Counted from the stretch's first letter, positions 16,224-24,627 are shown. The stretch is DNA of 64,000 nucleotides from JBGOTP01 sp963717075 (GCA_963717075.1 CAVQVI010000027.1:62001-126000); one strand, 5' to 3'. Notes: a model not told the origin generated them from the sequence alone. Numbers and translations: made by a program.

Positions 16224-17338
16224 CGGATTCCTCCTCCAGATCCACGCCCGCCCTGAAGGTCGGGCCTGCGAGTGACCCAGCGGTCGGACCTGCGGGTGAC
16301 CCGAACGTCGGGCCTCCGTTCGACAGGCGAGGGCGGGCCCGCGTGGTCTCCGGCATGCGCCCGACCGGCCGATTGCACCTCGGCCATCTGGTCGGGGCGC
16401 TCGGCAACTGGGTGCCCCTTCAGGACAAGTACGACTGCTTCTATTTCGTGGCCGACTGGCATGCCCTGACGAGTGACTTCGCCGACACGAGCCAGCTCAC
16501 GACGTACGCGTACGAAAACGTGGCCGACTGGATCGCCGCGGGCCTCGATCCGGAGAAGAGCACGTTTTTCATTCAATCCCGCGTACCCGAGCATGCCGAG
16601 TTGTATCTCCTCCTCTCGATGGTGGTCCCCGTTCCGTGGCTCGAACGCGTGCCGACCTACAAGGAGCAGCAGGACACCCTGAAAGACAAAGATCTGTCTT
16701 CCATTGGGTTCCTCGGCTATCCCCTGTTGCAGGCCGCCGATGTGACCATCTACGACGCCAACCTCGTGCCGGTTGGCGAAGATCAGGTGGCGCATCTCGA
16801 ACTCGGGCGCGAGGTCGTGCGGCGATTCAACAACGTCTTTGGGTCCGCCGACGCCGCAGTCCTGGTCGAACCACAGCCGTTGCTGACGACATTCGGCAGG
16901 TTGCCGGGGCTCGACGGCGACAAGAAGATGAGCAAGAGCCTCGGCAATACGATTCACCTGTGCGACAACGCCGACGAGGTGAAGAGGCGGGTCATGCGGA
17001 TGTACACGGATCCCAAGCGCGTGCGGGCCGACATTCCCGGAACCGTTGAGGGAAATCCCGTCTTCACCTACCATGATGCGTTCAATCCCAACAAGGATGA
17101 AGTCGAAGATCTCAAGGCGCGCTATCGCACTGGGAAAGTCGGCGACGTCGAAGTGAAGACGAAGCTGGCCAATGCGCTGAATGCCCATCTGGAACCCATC
17201 CGCGAACGCCGCGCGGCCATGCTCGAGAAGCCGGAGCGGTTGAAGGAAATCCTGTTCGAAGGGTCGAGGCGGGCGCGTGGCGTTGCAGAGGGAACCCTGC
17301 AACGTGTGCGGGATGCGATGAAGATCTCCTACCGGTAG
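16220..17338 (+). CDS. trpS: Tryptophanyl-tRNA synthetase with repeat-derived N-terminus
   Basis: A class I synthetase of 372 residues. The conserved body starts at about residue 38 (RARVVSGMRPTGRLHLGH) with the HIGH motif as HLGH, and the KMSKS loop is KKMSKSLGN near residue 235. It attaches Trp to tRNA-Trp. Between the GTG start and the body lie about 30 residues (STPALKVGPASDPAVGP...) encoded by palindromic repeats with a period of about 24 nt. The start overlaps the preceding stop by 4 nt. A start within the body is possible, but the next ATG cuts into the first strand. Confidence 0.95.
   Translation: MTDSSSRSTPALKVGPASDPAVGPAGDPNVGPPFDRRGRARVVSGMRPTGRLHLGHLVGALGNWVPLQDKYDCFYFVADWHALTSDFADTSQLTTYAYENVADWIAAGLDPEKSTFFIQSRVPEHAELYLLLSMVVPVPWLERVPTYKEQQDTLKDKDLSSIGFLGYPLLQAADVTIYDANLVPVGEDQVAHLELGREVVRRFNNVFGSADAAVLVEPQPLLTTFGRLPGLDGDKKMSKSLGNTIHLCDNADEVKRRVMRMYTDPKRVRADIPGTVEGNPVFTYHDAFNPNKDEVEDLKARYRTGKVGDVEVKTKLANALNAHLEPIRERRAAMLEKPERLKEILFEGSRRARGVAEGTLQRVRDAMKISYR
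16243..16317 (+). repeat. In-frame palindromic repeats at the trpS 5' end
   Basis: CGCCCGCCCTGAAGGTCGGG is followed by two derivative units (GTCGGACCTGCGGGTGACCC, GAACGTCGGGCCTCC). They keep frame, giving VGPAS, VGPAG and VGPP. Confidence 0.8.
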
Positions 17339-17406
17339 AAGACCATGTGTCGGCCTGTGGCAAAGACAACAAAGGACCTGACACCGCGCGTCGGACTGGC
17401 ACCGTG

Positions 17407-18210
17407 ATGGATCACTCCCAGGACTTCGAATCCTCCGCCGACGCCGTCCCCATCACCCTGGCAAACTTCGAAGGGCCGCTGGATCTGCTGCTGCATCTCA
17501 TCAAGACGAATGAGGTGAGCATCTACGACATTCCCGTGGCGCTCATTACGGCGCAGTACCTCGACACGATTCAGTTCATGCAGGAGCTGAACCTGGACGT
17601 CGCCGGCGAGTTCCTCGTGATGGCGGCGACGCTCATCCATATCAAGTCGAAGATGCTCCTGCCTCGACCGGAGACCGCATCTGGTATCGACGGTGAGGAC
17701 GAGGATCCGCGCGACGCGTTGGTGCGACGCCTCATCGAGCATCAGAAGTTCAAGGCGGCCGCCAACATGCTGCACGAACGCGAACAGCTCCGCTCGGCGC
17801 AGTGGCAGAGGCCGGACGAACGCGTTGCGGCCATCGCCGGCGACGACTACGAGCCGGAGCTCGAGGTCGATCTCTTCAGTCTGCTGAGTGCGTTCCAGGC
17901 GGTGGTCGACCGGGCCAGGCAGCGACCCAACGTGATGCTCCCGCCCGAGCAGGTACCGCTCGAGGCCCGGATCGATCAGCTGCTCACGCGATTGTCGGAA
18001 ACCGAGGCGTGCGGCTTCGAGGATCTCTTTTCGGACGTTCAGGATCGGGCTGGGCTCATCGTGACGTTCCTGGCCCTGCTGGAGATGATTCGATTGAGGC
18101 TGGTGAGAGTCTTTCAAGCCGGCAGTTTCGGGCCGATTCGCGTCTACAAACGCGCGCGCCCCATCGATGCCCCACATCCTATCGGCGATCCGGAGACGCA
18201 TCGTAGATGA
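17407..18210 (+). CDS. scpA: Segregation and condensation protein A
   Basis: A 267-residue kleisin. VPITLANFEGPLDLLLHLIKTNEVSIYDIPVALITAQYL is the ScpA N-terminal domain that binds the Smc neck, and the C-terminal winged helix (LIVTFLALLEMIRLRLVRVFQ) binds the Smc head. It works with ScpB and Smc in chromosome compaction. I chose the ATG at 17407 because the preceding in-frame codons match nothing in the family. It follows trpS by 68 nt and is separated from scpB by a repeat array. Confidence 0.95.
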   Translation: MDHSQDFESSADAVPITLANFEGPLDLLLHLIKTNEVSIYDIPVALITAQYLDTIQFMQELNLDVAGEFLVMAATLIHIKSKMLLPRPETASGIDGEDEDPRDALVRRLIEHQKFKAAANMLHEREQLRSAQWQRPDERVAAIAGDDYEPELEVDLFSLLSAFQAVVDRARQRPNVMLPPEQVPLEARIDQLLTRLSETEACGFEDLFSDVQDRAGLIVTFLALLEMIRLRLVRVFQAGSFGPIRVYKRARPIDAPHPIGDPETHRR

Positions 18211-18279
18211 GAACGCGGGCAGACAGGCCGGGCGGGCGGAGGAGCACTGGCGGGCTGGCCTGGCAAGGCAGCCGGCAGA

Positions 18280-18512
18280 GTAGGCCCCATCTTCAGGTCG
18301 AGTTCGAAGGCCTGACCTTCGAGGTGGAGTTAGGCCTGACCTTCAGGTGGAGTTCGTAGGCCCGACCTTCAGGTGGAGTTCGTAGGCCTGACCGTCAGGT
18401 GGAGTTCGTAGGCCCGACCGTCAGGTGGAGTTCGTAGGCCTGACCGTCAGGTGGAGTTCGTAGGCCCGACCGTCAGGTGGGTTCGTAGGCCCGACCTTCA
18501 GGTCGGGCGCGT
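18280..18512 (+). repeat. Tandem REP-derived array between scpA and scpB
   Basis: About eight units of 26 nt, each TAGGCC(C/T)GACC(T/G)TCAGG followed by TGGAGTTCG. They end in one intact palindrome GGCCCGACCTTCAGGTCGGG. In most units the right half-palindrome is changed to AGGTGGAG, so hairpins are lost in the tandem part. This fills nearly all of the 335-nt gap and no gene is visible in it. Confidence 0.9.
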
Positions 18513-18545
18513 AGCGCGTAGGGCGCGTAGAGCAGGTGGGGTCGG

Positions 18546-19220
18546 ATGGAGATGAGTATGGAAGACGAATCGCGAGGGGTGGCGGCCGAGTTGAAGGCAA
18601 TTGTCGAGGCGTTGATCTTCGCGTCGCCGGATCCCCTGACCCCGAAAGCCCTCTTCAAACTGCTGGCGGAGGAGCCGAAGGAAGACATTCAGGCGGCGCT
18701 CGCCGAATTGAAGAAGGACTACGAGCGTCCTGGCGGCCTTCAGCTCGTCGAGGTGGCCGGCGGATATCAGATTGTCACGCGTGCGGATCTCCACGAATGG
18801 GTCCGCAAGCTGTTCCACGAGCGGACGTCCCAGAAGCTGACCATTCAGGGTCTCGAGACGCTGGCGGTCATCGCGTACAAGCAGCCGATCACGGCGCTCG
18901 AGATTACTGAGGTGCGCGGCGTCAATACGTCCGGCGTGCTGGGCACATTGCTCGAGCGGCATCTCATCAAGATCGTCGGCCGTAAGCAGGTGGTCGGCCG
19001 TCCGTTCATGTATGCCACGACGAAGGAATTCCTGATCCGCTTCGGCCTGAACGACCTGAGCGATCTCCCGAAGGTCGAGGACATGGCCGCGGCCCTCGGC
19101 TTCGAGGCGCCACTGCTCGTGGAACAGACTCCCGCCGAGGAGCAGTTGCCTGTCGAAGAGCCCGAGGCCGACCAGAACTTCGAGCCACCTGTCGGAAATA
19201 CCAGCGGCTCAGTGCACTAG
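18546..19220 (+). CDS. scpB: Segregation and condensation protein B
   Basis: A 224-residue protein with two winged-helix domains: AIVEALIFASPDPLTPKALFKLL at the start, and LETLAVIAYKQPITALEITEVRGVNTSGVLGTLLERHLIKIVGRKQVVGRPFMYATT in the second, the family's strongest signature. It dimerises and binds ScpA in the Smc complex. The acidic tail after residue 180 is variable. An in-frame ATG two codons later is an equally possible start. Confidence 0.95.
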   Translation: MEMSMEDESRGVAAELKAIVEALIFASPDPLTPKALFKLLAEEPKEDIQAALAELKKDYERPGGLQLVEVAGGYQIVTRADLHEWVRKLFHERTSQKLTIQGLETLAVIAYKQPITALEITEVRGVNTSGVLGTLLERHLIKIVGRKQVVGRPFMYATTKEFLIRFGLNDLSDLPKVEDMAAALGFEAPLLVEQTPAEEQLPVEEPEADQNFEPPVGNTSGSVH

Positions 19221-19262
19221 CCGGACCGCGAGCGTGGGCTATCAGCGCCCGGCTCTCAGTTG

Positions 19263-20042
19263 TCAGTCTGTGCGTATCCCGTGTTGGCGTCCCCTGCGTG
19301 GGCGCTGCGCGGCGGGTGGGGGCGATGCGCTCGCCGTTTTTCTCAGGCGATCCACCTCCGCCTCGGTCAACTCCCGCCACTGCCCAGTCTTCAGCGCCGT
19401 GTCCCGAATGGGACCGATCGCGATACGCGTCAGGTTCGTGACGGGATGTCCGATGGCTTCGCACATCTTGCGGATCTGGCGGTTGCGTCCTTCCCGGACC
19501 GTGATCACGAGCGCCCCGTGGCGAACCAGCACGTGCGCGGGCGATGTCCGCCGCCCTTCGATGATGATGCCTCGGGATAGCCGCTGCAGGTCGTGTTCGT
19601 CCGGCACGCCAAGCACGCGCGCTTCGTACACTCGCGCAACACCGTGGCGTGGGTGCGTGAGCTTCGCCGCCAGATCGCCATCGTTGGTCAAGAGCAGCAG
19701 TCCCTCTGAGTCGAAATCGAGTCGGCCCACCGGATAGACATATTCCCCGGGCGAGAGGCCGCGGGTGGAGGTCAACAGGTCGATCACCGTCGGCCGCCTC
19801 TGGGGATCGGAGCGCGTTGTGACGTAGCCGCGCGGTTTGTTCAGCAGGATGTACCGCTGCCGCTCTGAGATCTTGATCCGGCGACCGTCCACGCGGATAT
19901 CGTCCTGCGAGGGGTCAGCTTTCGTTCCCAGTTCGCGCACGGTGGCGCCGTTGATGGTGACGCGGCCCTCGATCATCAGCTGCTCGGAGGCGCGACGGGA
20001 CGCAACGCCGGCTTGAGAGAGAATTTTCTGAAGTCGCTCCAT
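19263..20042 (-). CDS. RluB/RsuA-family rRNA pseudouridine synthase
   Basis: A 259-residue protein with an N-terminal S4 domain (RLQKILSQAGVASRRASEQLMIEGRVTINGATV) and a catalytic domain with GRLDFDSEGLLLLTNDG containing the catalytic Asp. GRNRQIRKMCEAIGHPVTNLTRIAIGPI is the usual C-terminal signature. It isomerises a uridine of 23S rRNA (RluB position likely) or a related site. scpB-rluB adjacency is common, but here the genes converge. The tail is Arg/Pro-rich. Confidence 0.93.
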   Translation of the reverse strand: MERLQKILSQAGVASRRASEQLMIEGRVTINGATVRELGTKADPSQDDIRVDGRRIKISERQRYILLNKPRGYVTTRSDPQRRPTVIDLLTSTRGLSPGEYVYPVGRLDFDSEGLLLLTNDGDLAAKLTHPRHGVARVYEARVLGVPDEHDLQRLSRGIIIEGRRTSPAHVLVRHGALVITVREGRNRQIRKMCEAIGHPVTNLTRIAIGPIRDTALKTGQWRELTEAEVDRLRKTASASPPPAAQRPRRGRQHGIRTD

Positions 20043-20075
20043 CTTCGAACGTTGTGTATCACGAAGACACGGGGA

Positions 20076-20180
20076 ACACGAAATAGACGATCAACGCAGA
20101 GCTCGCAGAGCTCGCGGAGTCAATCCAGGAAGTGTGCTCTGCGTTCTCCGCGGTCTCTGCGTTGACTGTCGTTTTCGTGA
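20076..20180. repeat. Long imperfect inverted repeat (CTCTGCGTTGA type)
   Basis: TCAACGCAGAG (20091-20101) is exactly complementary to CTCTGCGTTGA (20155-20165). Pairing continues imperfectly outward (CACGAAA with TTTTCGTG) and inward (GCTCGCGGAG with CTCCGCGG). It lies in the divergent gap between the rluB-type gene and cmk. It is a different family from the GCCCGACC palindrome. Confidence 0.8.
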
Positions 20181-20222
20181 GGAGAATTGCCAAGACGGGC
20201 GTGCTACACTCGCACGTCAGCC

Positions 20223-20909
20223 GTGCCTGCTGACCCCGCCTCCGCCAGCACACTCATCATCGCCATCGACGGCCCATCGGGCGCAGGCAAAGGCACCCTC
20301 GCTCGAGCGATCGCGGAGAAGCTCGGGTACCGGCACGTGGACAGCGGCGCGATGTACCGCGCCATCGGCTGGAAGGCCTTGCAGGCAAAGATGCCACTCG
20401 ACGATGAGGAGGCGGTGATGCTTCTTGCCGGGCGCTCCCGAATCGAGATTGGCTCGACTGTGACGATCGACGGCGTCGACGTCACGCGGGACATACGGAC
20501 GCCGGAGATCGACCGCGCCGCGGCATCGGTGGCGCGGCTGCCGAGAGTGCGGGCCGTGCTCGTGCGGCGCCAGCGCGAGCTTGCCGCCGGCGGTGGCATC
20601 GTCATGGAAGGACGAGATATCGGCACGGTCGTCTTTCCGCACGCCGATGTGAAGATCTACCTGGACGCGTCGGCCGATGAGCGCGCTCGGCGGCGGGCGA
20701 GCGATGCGGCGCATACCGGCGGGCCCGCCGCGGTGGCAGAAGTCGCCACGATGCTTTCCCAACGCGACGAGATCGATCGGACCCGGAAGGCCTCGCCCCT
20801 CTATGCCGCTCCGGACGCGACGGTCATCGACACCACGGGACGCTCGATCGAGCAGGTGGTGAGAGAAGTGATGAACGTGATCGAGGAGAGGATGAAACGC
20901 CCGAGCTGA
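20223..20909 (+). CDS. cmk: Cytidylate kinase
   Basis: A 228-residue NMP kinase. P-loop GPSGAGKGTLARAIAEKLGY is at about residues 16-35, followed by the CMP-binding DSGAMYRAIGWKAL and GRDIGTVVFPHADVKIYLDASADERARRR. It phosphorylates CMP and dCMP. The GTG start at 20223 is favoured because a TACACT -10 box (20205-20210) precedes it; the upstream TTG at 20187 would put that box inside the gene. The stop TGA is part of a REP palindrome, so the last residues (KRPS) are encoded by the repeat. Confidence 0.95.
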   Translation: MPADPASASTLIIAIDGPSGAGKGTLARAIAEKLGYRHVDSGAMYRAIGWKALQAKMPLDDEEAVMLLAGRSRIEIGSTVTIDGVDVTRDIRTPEIDRAAASVARLPRVRAVLVRRQRELAAGGGIVMEGRDIGTVVFPHADVKIYLDASADERARRRASDAAHTGGPAAVAEVATMLSQRDEIDRTRKASPLYAAPDATVIDTTGRSIEQVVREVMNVIEERMKRPS

Positions 20910-20923
20910 AGCTCGGGCCTACT
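20896..20923. repeat. REP palindrome shared by the ends of cmk and the DUF6335 gene
   Basis: CGCCCGAGCTGAAGCTCGGG followed by CCTACTTCC. The plus-strand TGA inside it ends cmk. Its edge read on the minus strand gives TAG and ends the convergent gene. As a strong hairpin between convergent genes it may act as a bidirectional terminator. Confidence 0.85.
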
Positions 20924-21605
20924 TCCTCTCTTTGTAATCCTCCGAAGAGGCTGGATCCAGCTCCCACCGGTGTTTGTCGCGCTCGACAACCTTGTCGCTG
21001 GCGCGCAGCTCCTCGCTGTCCTGATACTCCACGCCGAGCGCCTTCCCGATGTCGTCGACGATGTCCTGATCCGGTGTCGAGTTATCTCCACCGGGTGCTT
21101 CATCGCCGCTGAAGTAGGCGTTCTCGATGCTCGCATCGACATCGCCGCCCGTGATGGCTGGAGTCATGGTCTTGTGATCCAGGCGGCTCCCCGCCATCTC
21201 GGCGCGTCCGGTTCTCACCGCTGATCCATGGCGATCCATATTGAGAGACGATGGGGGAGTCTGGACGCTTTCCTCGAGTGTCCGCCTCACGCGATCCAGC
21301 CGTGTCGGGTGGAGACGAGCACGGTTGGTGGCGGACTGCACCGGACGCCTCGCATTCTGTCGCGGCGCGAGCTTTCGCGTCTTCATGGCGACGCGCCGGG
21401 CGTTGGCCTTGGGTTGTGCCGTGGAACCTCCCGTCGTCTTGCTGGCCGTGGTTGCCCGGGCCTTGCTTCGGCGAATCGTCCGCTTCGGCACGGGGCGTCT
21501 GGAGCTCTTGACCGGCCGTTTGGCGGACCGGCGTGCGCCGGTTTTCCGAGCGATCTTCGTCTTCCTGACGCTTCGCCGGGCCTTTTTCTTGCCGCGTTTA
21601 GCCAC
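20919..21605 (-). CDS. Lys/Arg-rich protein with DUF6335-like C-terminus
   Basis: A 228-residue protein. The first 80 residues are very basic (MAKRGKKKARRSVRKTKIARKTG), like a nucleic-acid-binding tail. The C-terminal 70 residues (DVDASIENAYFSGDEAPGGDNSTPDQDIVDDIGKALGVEYQDSEELRASDKVVERDKHRWELDP) resemble DUF6335, a small acidic domain of unknown function that I recall from cyanobacteria and Acidobacteria. GTG start with GGGAG upstream. The function is unknown. Confidence 0.75.
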   Translation of the reverse strand: MAKRGKKKARRSVRKTKIARKTGARRSAKRPVKSSRRPVPKRTIRRSKARATTASKTTGGSTAQPKANARRVAMKTRKLAPRQNARRPVQSATNRARLHPTRLDRVRRTLEESVQTPPSSLNMDRHGSAVRTGRAEMAGSRLDHKTMTPAITGGDVDASIENAYFSGDEAPGGDNSTPDQDIVDDIGKALGVEYQDSEELRASDKVVERDKHRWELDPASSEDYKERK

Positions 21606-21626
21606 GTCCTGCTCCCTTCGAAAACC

Positions 21627-21656
21627 TTGACAGCGTTGCGATAAGTGTTGTAATAT
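21627..21656 (+). promoter_or_regulatory. Sigma-70-type promoter of rpsA
   Basis: TTGACA at 21627-21632 and TAATAT at 21651-21656 are 18 nt apart, the best -35/-10 pair in the window. The resulting leader to the ATG at 21852 would be about 190 nt. Confidence 0.7.
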
Positions 21657-21851
21657 CTGCCGCTTATCGGAAATCTGCGAGCACGAATCTATGACGTCTC
21701 ATGCACATGGGACCTCATGCCTTCGGACTGCGGCGGACCGAACTTACGGGGTGCCGGTCCCCGCCATCACCATCCGGCAATCGATCGACCCATTCGACGC
21801 GCTCAGGTCTTCCTGCGCCATCGAAGGGCAACACAGGAGGACTCGCAAGGC

Positions 21852-23675
21852 ATGGCCAACGTAGAAGAGCCTACTCCCGGTCCGGGCAAGGGCGGTAGCA
21901 CGGGGACCCTCGACCGCACGGAACGCGCTGAACAACAGAGCGGCCGCGGCGACAAGGGCGGACTGAAAATTCGTCCGCGCGAAGACGACGATCAGACAGA
22001 CCCCGATGAGTTAACCAAACTGCTCGAGGCCTACGATACCAGCTTCCGGAACATCGCGGAAGGTGAGGTCGTCAAGGGGACGGTCCTCAAGGTGACTGCG
22101 TCGGAAGTCGTGATCGACGTGGGCTACAAGTCGGAAGGGATTATCGCGGTCAGCGAGTTCCTGGACGAAACCGGCCAGGTGACGGTTGAGGCCGGCGACA
22201 TCGTGGACGTGCTGCTCGAACGGACCGAGGATCGTGAAGGGTACGTTGTCCTCTCGCGCGAAAAAGCCGAGAAGATGAAGATTTGGGACGAGGTCGAGAA
22301 GGCCTACGCGGAGCGGAAGGTCGTCATTGGCCGCGTCATCGAGCGCATCAAGGGCGGACTCGCCGTGGATATCGGCGTCCGCGCATTCCTCCCGGGCTCG
22401 CAGATCGACGTGCGACCGGTGCGCAATCTCGACGCGCTGCGCGGACAGGAGCTCCGCATGCGCGTTATCAAGGTGAACAAGAAGCGCGGCAACATCGTGC
22501 TCTCGCGCAAGGCGCTGCTCGAGGAAGAGAACGCCGAGAAGAAGAAGCACACGCTCGAAACGCTCGCCGAAGGCAAGGTCCTGAAGGGCGTCGTCAAGAA
22601 CATCACCGACTATGGCGCGTTCATCGACCTGGGCGGCATCGACGGGCTTCTTCACATTACAGACATGTCGTGGGGCCGCGTCGGTCATCCCTCGGAGCTC
22701 TTCAAGGTCAACGACGAGATCGACGTGATCGTGCTCAAGTACGATCCGGCGACCGAGCGCGTGTCACTCGGGCACAGACAGCTCGTCACCGATCCATGGG
22801 CGAATGCGATGGATCGGTACCCCGTGGGGGCGCGGGTATCCGGGAAAGTGGTGAGCCTCACCGACTACGGCGCGTTCGTTGAACTGGAGTCTGGCGTCGA
22901 GGGGCTGATTCACGTCTCCGAAATGTCGTGGAGCAAGCGCGTGAAACATCCCTCCAAGATCCTCAACGTCGGCGATCCCGTGGACGCCATGGTGCTCGGC
23001 GTTGACGGGACCGCCCGCCGGATTTCGCTCGGCCTGAAGCAGGTCGAGATCAATCCGTGGCACGACCTTGCTGAGAAGTACCCCGTTGGGTCCAGGATTC
23101 AGGGCAAGGTGCGGAACCTCACCGAATTCGGTGCATTCGTGGAAGTGGAGGACGACATCGACGGTCTGATCCACATCTCCGACATGTCCTGGAGCAAACG
23201 CGTCAAGCATCCTTCGGAGGTGCTCAAGAAGGGCGACGTCGTGGATGCGATGGTCCTCAATATCGATGCCGAGAATCAACGCCTGTCGCTTGGTCTGAAA
23301 CAGCTCGCGACCGATATCTGGGACGACTTCTTCTCTCGCCATCATGTCGGTGACACGATTGAAGGAAAAGTCGTGCGCCTGACCAACTTCGGGGCCTTCG
23401 TGGAGCTCGACGAAGACATCGAAGGCCTGATCCACATCTCGGAGCTGGACGACTCGCCGGGCAAGGGCGGCCCTGGGAGCAAGGACGAAAAGATCGAGCT
23501 CGTCGTGGGTGAAACCTATCCGATGAAGATCATCAAGCTGGCGCCGGAGGAGCGGAAGATCGGGCTGTCGATCCGTGCGCTGAAGTCGGACGAGTTCCGC
23601 GCCGACTGGGACACCTACTCGGAGTCGGCCGGCGATGGGACAGCGACGCTCGGGGACCATTTCAAGAACCGCTGA
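21852..23675 (+). CDS. rpsA: 30S ribosomal protein S1
   Basis: A 607-residue protein with six S1 OB-fold repeats. They can be followed by GTVLKVTASEVVIDVGYKSEGI, GRVIERIKGGLAVDIGVRAFLPGS, GVVKNITDYGAFIDLGGIDGLLH, GKVVSLTDYGAFVELESGVEGLIH, GKVRNLTEFGAFVEVEDDIDGLIH and GKVVRLTNFGAFVELDEDIEGLIH. It binds mRNA on the 30S subunit. The ATG at 21852 follows AGGAGG (21835-21840). The roughly 50 residues before repeat 1 are low complexity. Upstream codons are in frame but fall in the leader. Confidence 0.96.
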   Translation: MANVEEPTPGPGKGGSTGTLDRTERAEQQSGRGDKGGLKIRPREDDDQTDPDELTKLLEAYDTSFRNIAEGEVVKGTVLKVTASEVVIDVGYKSEGIIAVSEFLDETGQVTVEAGDIVDVLLERTEDREGYVVLSREKAEKMKIWDEVEKAYAERKVVIGRVIERIKGGLAVDIGVRAFLPGSQIDVRPVRNLDALRGQELRMRVIKVNKKRGNIVLSRKALLEEENAEKKKHTLETLAEGKVLKGVVKNITDYGAFIDLGGIDGLLHITDMSWGRVGHPSELFKVNDEIDVIVLKYDPATERVSLGHRQLVTDPWANAMDRYPVGARVSGKVVSLTDYGAFVELESGVEGLIHVSEMSWSKRVKHPSKILNVGDPVDAMVLGVDGTARRISLGLKQVEINPWHDLAEKYPVGSRIQGKVRNLTEFGAFVEVEDDIDGLIHISDMSWSKRVKHPSEVLKKGDVVDAMVLNIDAENQRLSLGLKQLATDIWDDFFSRHHVGDTIEGKVVRLTNFGAFVELDEDIEGLIHISELDDSPGKGGPGSKDEKIELVVGETYPMKIIKLAPEERKIGLSIRALKSDEFRADWDTYSESAGDGTATLGDHFKNR

Positions 23676-23685
23676 AGGGATTAGA

Positions 23686-23746
23686 GAGTTGGGGAATAGG
23701 GATTAGGAAAGGCATTTTCCATTCCCTACGCCCTAATCCCTAATCA
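23686..23746. repeat. GGGATTAG inverted repeat between rpsA and the HU gene
   Basis: GGGATTAGGAAA and its partners TTTCC and CCCTAATCCCTAATC form an inverted repeat. The same GGGATTA tandem recurs at 43414-43434. It could be a hairpin terminator or attenuator after rpsA. Confidence 0.6.
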
Positions 23747-23761
23747 CGACGGAGAATGCCT

Positions 23762-24106
23762 ATGACCGGCGGCAGCATGACCAAGGCGGAGCTCGTCGAG
23801 GAAGTCTCGCGCGTGTCCGATCTGACCAAGAAGCATTCCGAGGTCATTGTGGACACGGTCTTCAAGAGCATCATCGACGCGCTGCATCGCGGTGAGAAGA
23901 TCGAGCTGCGGGGCTTCGGCAGTTTCCGGCTGCGGAAGCGCGAGCCACGGAAGGGCCGCAATCCGAAGACGGGAGACAAGGTGGACGTGCCGCCCAAGAA
24001 GGTCCCGTATTTCAAGCCTGGGAAGGAACTCAAGGAGCTCATCAACCGCGAGCCGGATCTCACGCTTCCCGCGACGACGGTCCCGCCGGATCCGATGGCT
24101 GTGTAA
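23762..24106 (+). CDS. HU/IHF-family DNA-binding protein
   Basis: A 114-residue bacterial histone-like protein. MTKAELVEEVSRVSDLTKKHSEVIVDTVFKSIIDALHRGEKIELRGFGSFRLRKREPRKGRNPKTGDKVDVPPKKVPYFKPGKELKELIN matches the family almost end to end, including the GFGSF strand and the DNA-inserting arm around GRNPKTG. It bends DNA. The ATG at 23762 has GGAG 7 nt upstream; 23756 would place it too close. The last 20 residues are an extra Pro-rich tail. It ends 2 nt before the HIT gene. Confidence 0.95.
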   Translation: MTGGSMTKAELVEEVSRVSDLTKKHSEVIVDTVFKSIIDALHRGEKIELRGFGSFRLRKREPRKGRNPKTGDKVDVPPKKVPYFKPGKELKELINREPDLTLPATTVPPDPMAV

Positions 24107-24108
24107 GT

Positions 24109-24627
24109 GTGGAGCGTCTCTGGTCGCCCTGGAGACTGGCCTACGTGACTGGCTCGACCGGCGGCAGCAAGACCGCCTGCGTTTTCTGCGACGCGCTCGA
24201 TCCTTCGTCCGATGGCACGCGTGGCCAGCTCGTGCTGGTCCGCGGGCGTGTCTCGTACGTCATTCTCAACCGCTATCCCTACAACAATGGCCACCTGCTG
24301 ATTACCACGAATCGCCATGTGGCGACTCTGTCGGACGCGACGCCGGATGAGCTCGTCGAGATGATGCGCTTCACGCGGGACGCGGAAATCGCACTGACCG
24401 AGTCCTATCAGCCGAACGGCCTCAACGTCGGCATCAATCTCGGGCAATCTGCGGGCGCGGGGATTGTCGACCATCTGCACATTCACGTCGTGCCCAGGTG
24501 GAACGGCGATACAAACTTCATGTCGATCGTGGGCAACGTCCGCGTGCTGCCGGAGGAGCTCGGCGAGACCGCGACGCGTTTGAGGCCGATCTTCGAGCGT
24601 TTGCAGGACGAAACATGCCCGACCTGA
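24109..24627 (+). CDS. HIT-family nucleotide hydrolase/transferase
   Basis: A 172-residue protein. MERLWSPWRLAYVTG is the typical start of the Ap4A-phosphorylase-like HIT branch, with a CVFC zinc pair, NGHLLITTNRHVATL, and the catalytic HLHIHVVPRW. It acts on nucleotide dinucleosides or AMP conjugates. GTG start 2 nt after the HU gene stop. The last residues CPT and the TGA stop come from a palindromic repeat at 24614-24636, so the natural C-terminus may have been replaced. Confidence 0.92.
   Translation: MERLWSPWRLAYVTGSTGGSKTACVFCDALDPSSDGTRGQLVLVRGRVSYVILNRYPYNNGHLLITTNRHVATLSDATPDELVEMMRFTRDAEIALTESYQPNGLNVGINLGQSAGAGIVDHLHIHVVPRWNGDTNFMSIVGNVRVLPEELGETATRLRPIFERLQDETCPT

Noticed and set aside
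18280..18512. Possible CRISPR array
   Set aside because: Units are tandem with no unique 30-nt spacers, and no cas gene is near. The units derive from the REP palindrome.
23694..23745. GGGATTA repeats as telomere-like ends
   Set aside because: Only two or three copies inside the chromosome between housekeeping genes; a dispersed repeat is the simpler reading.
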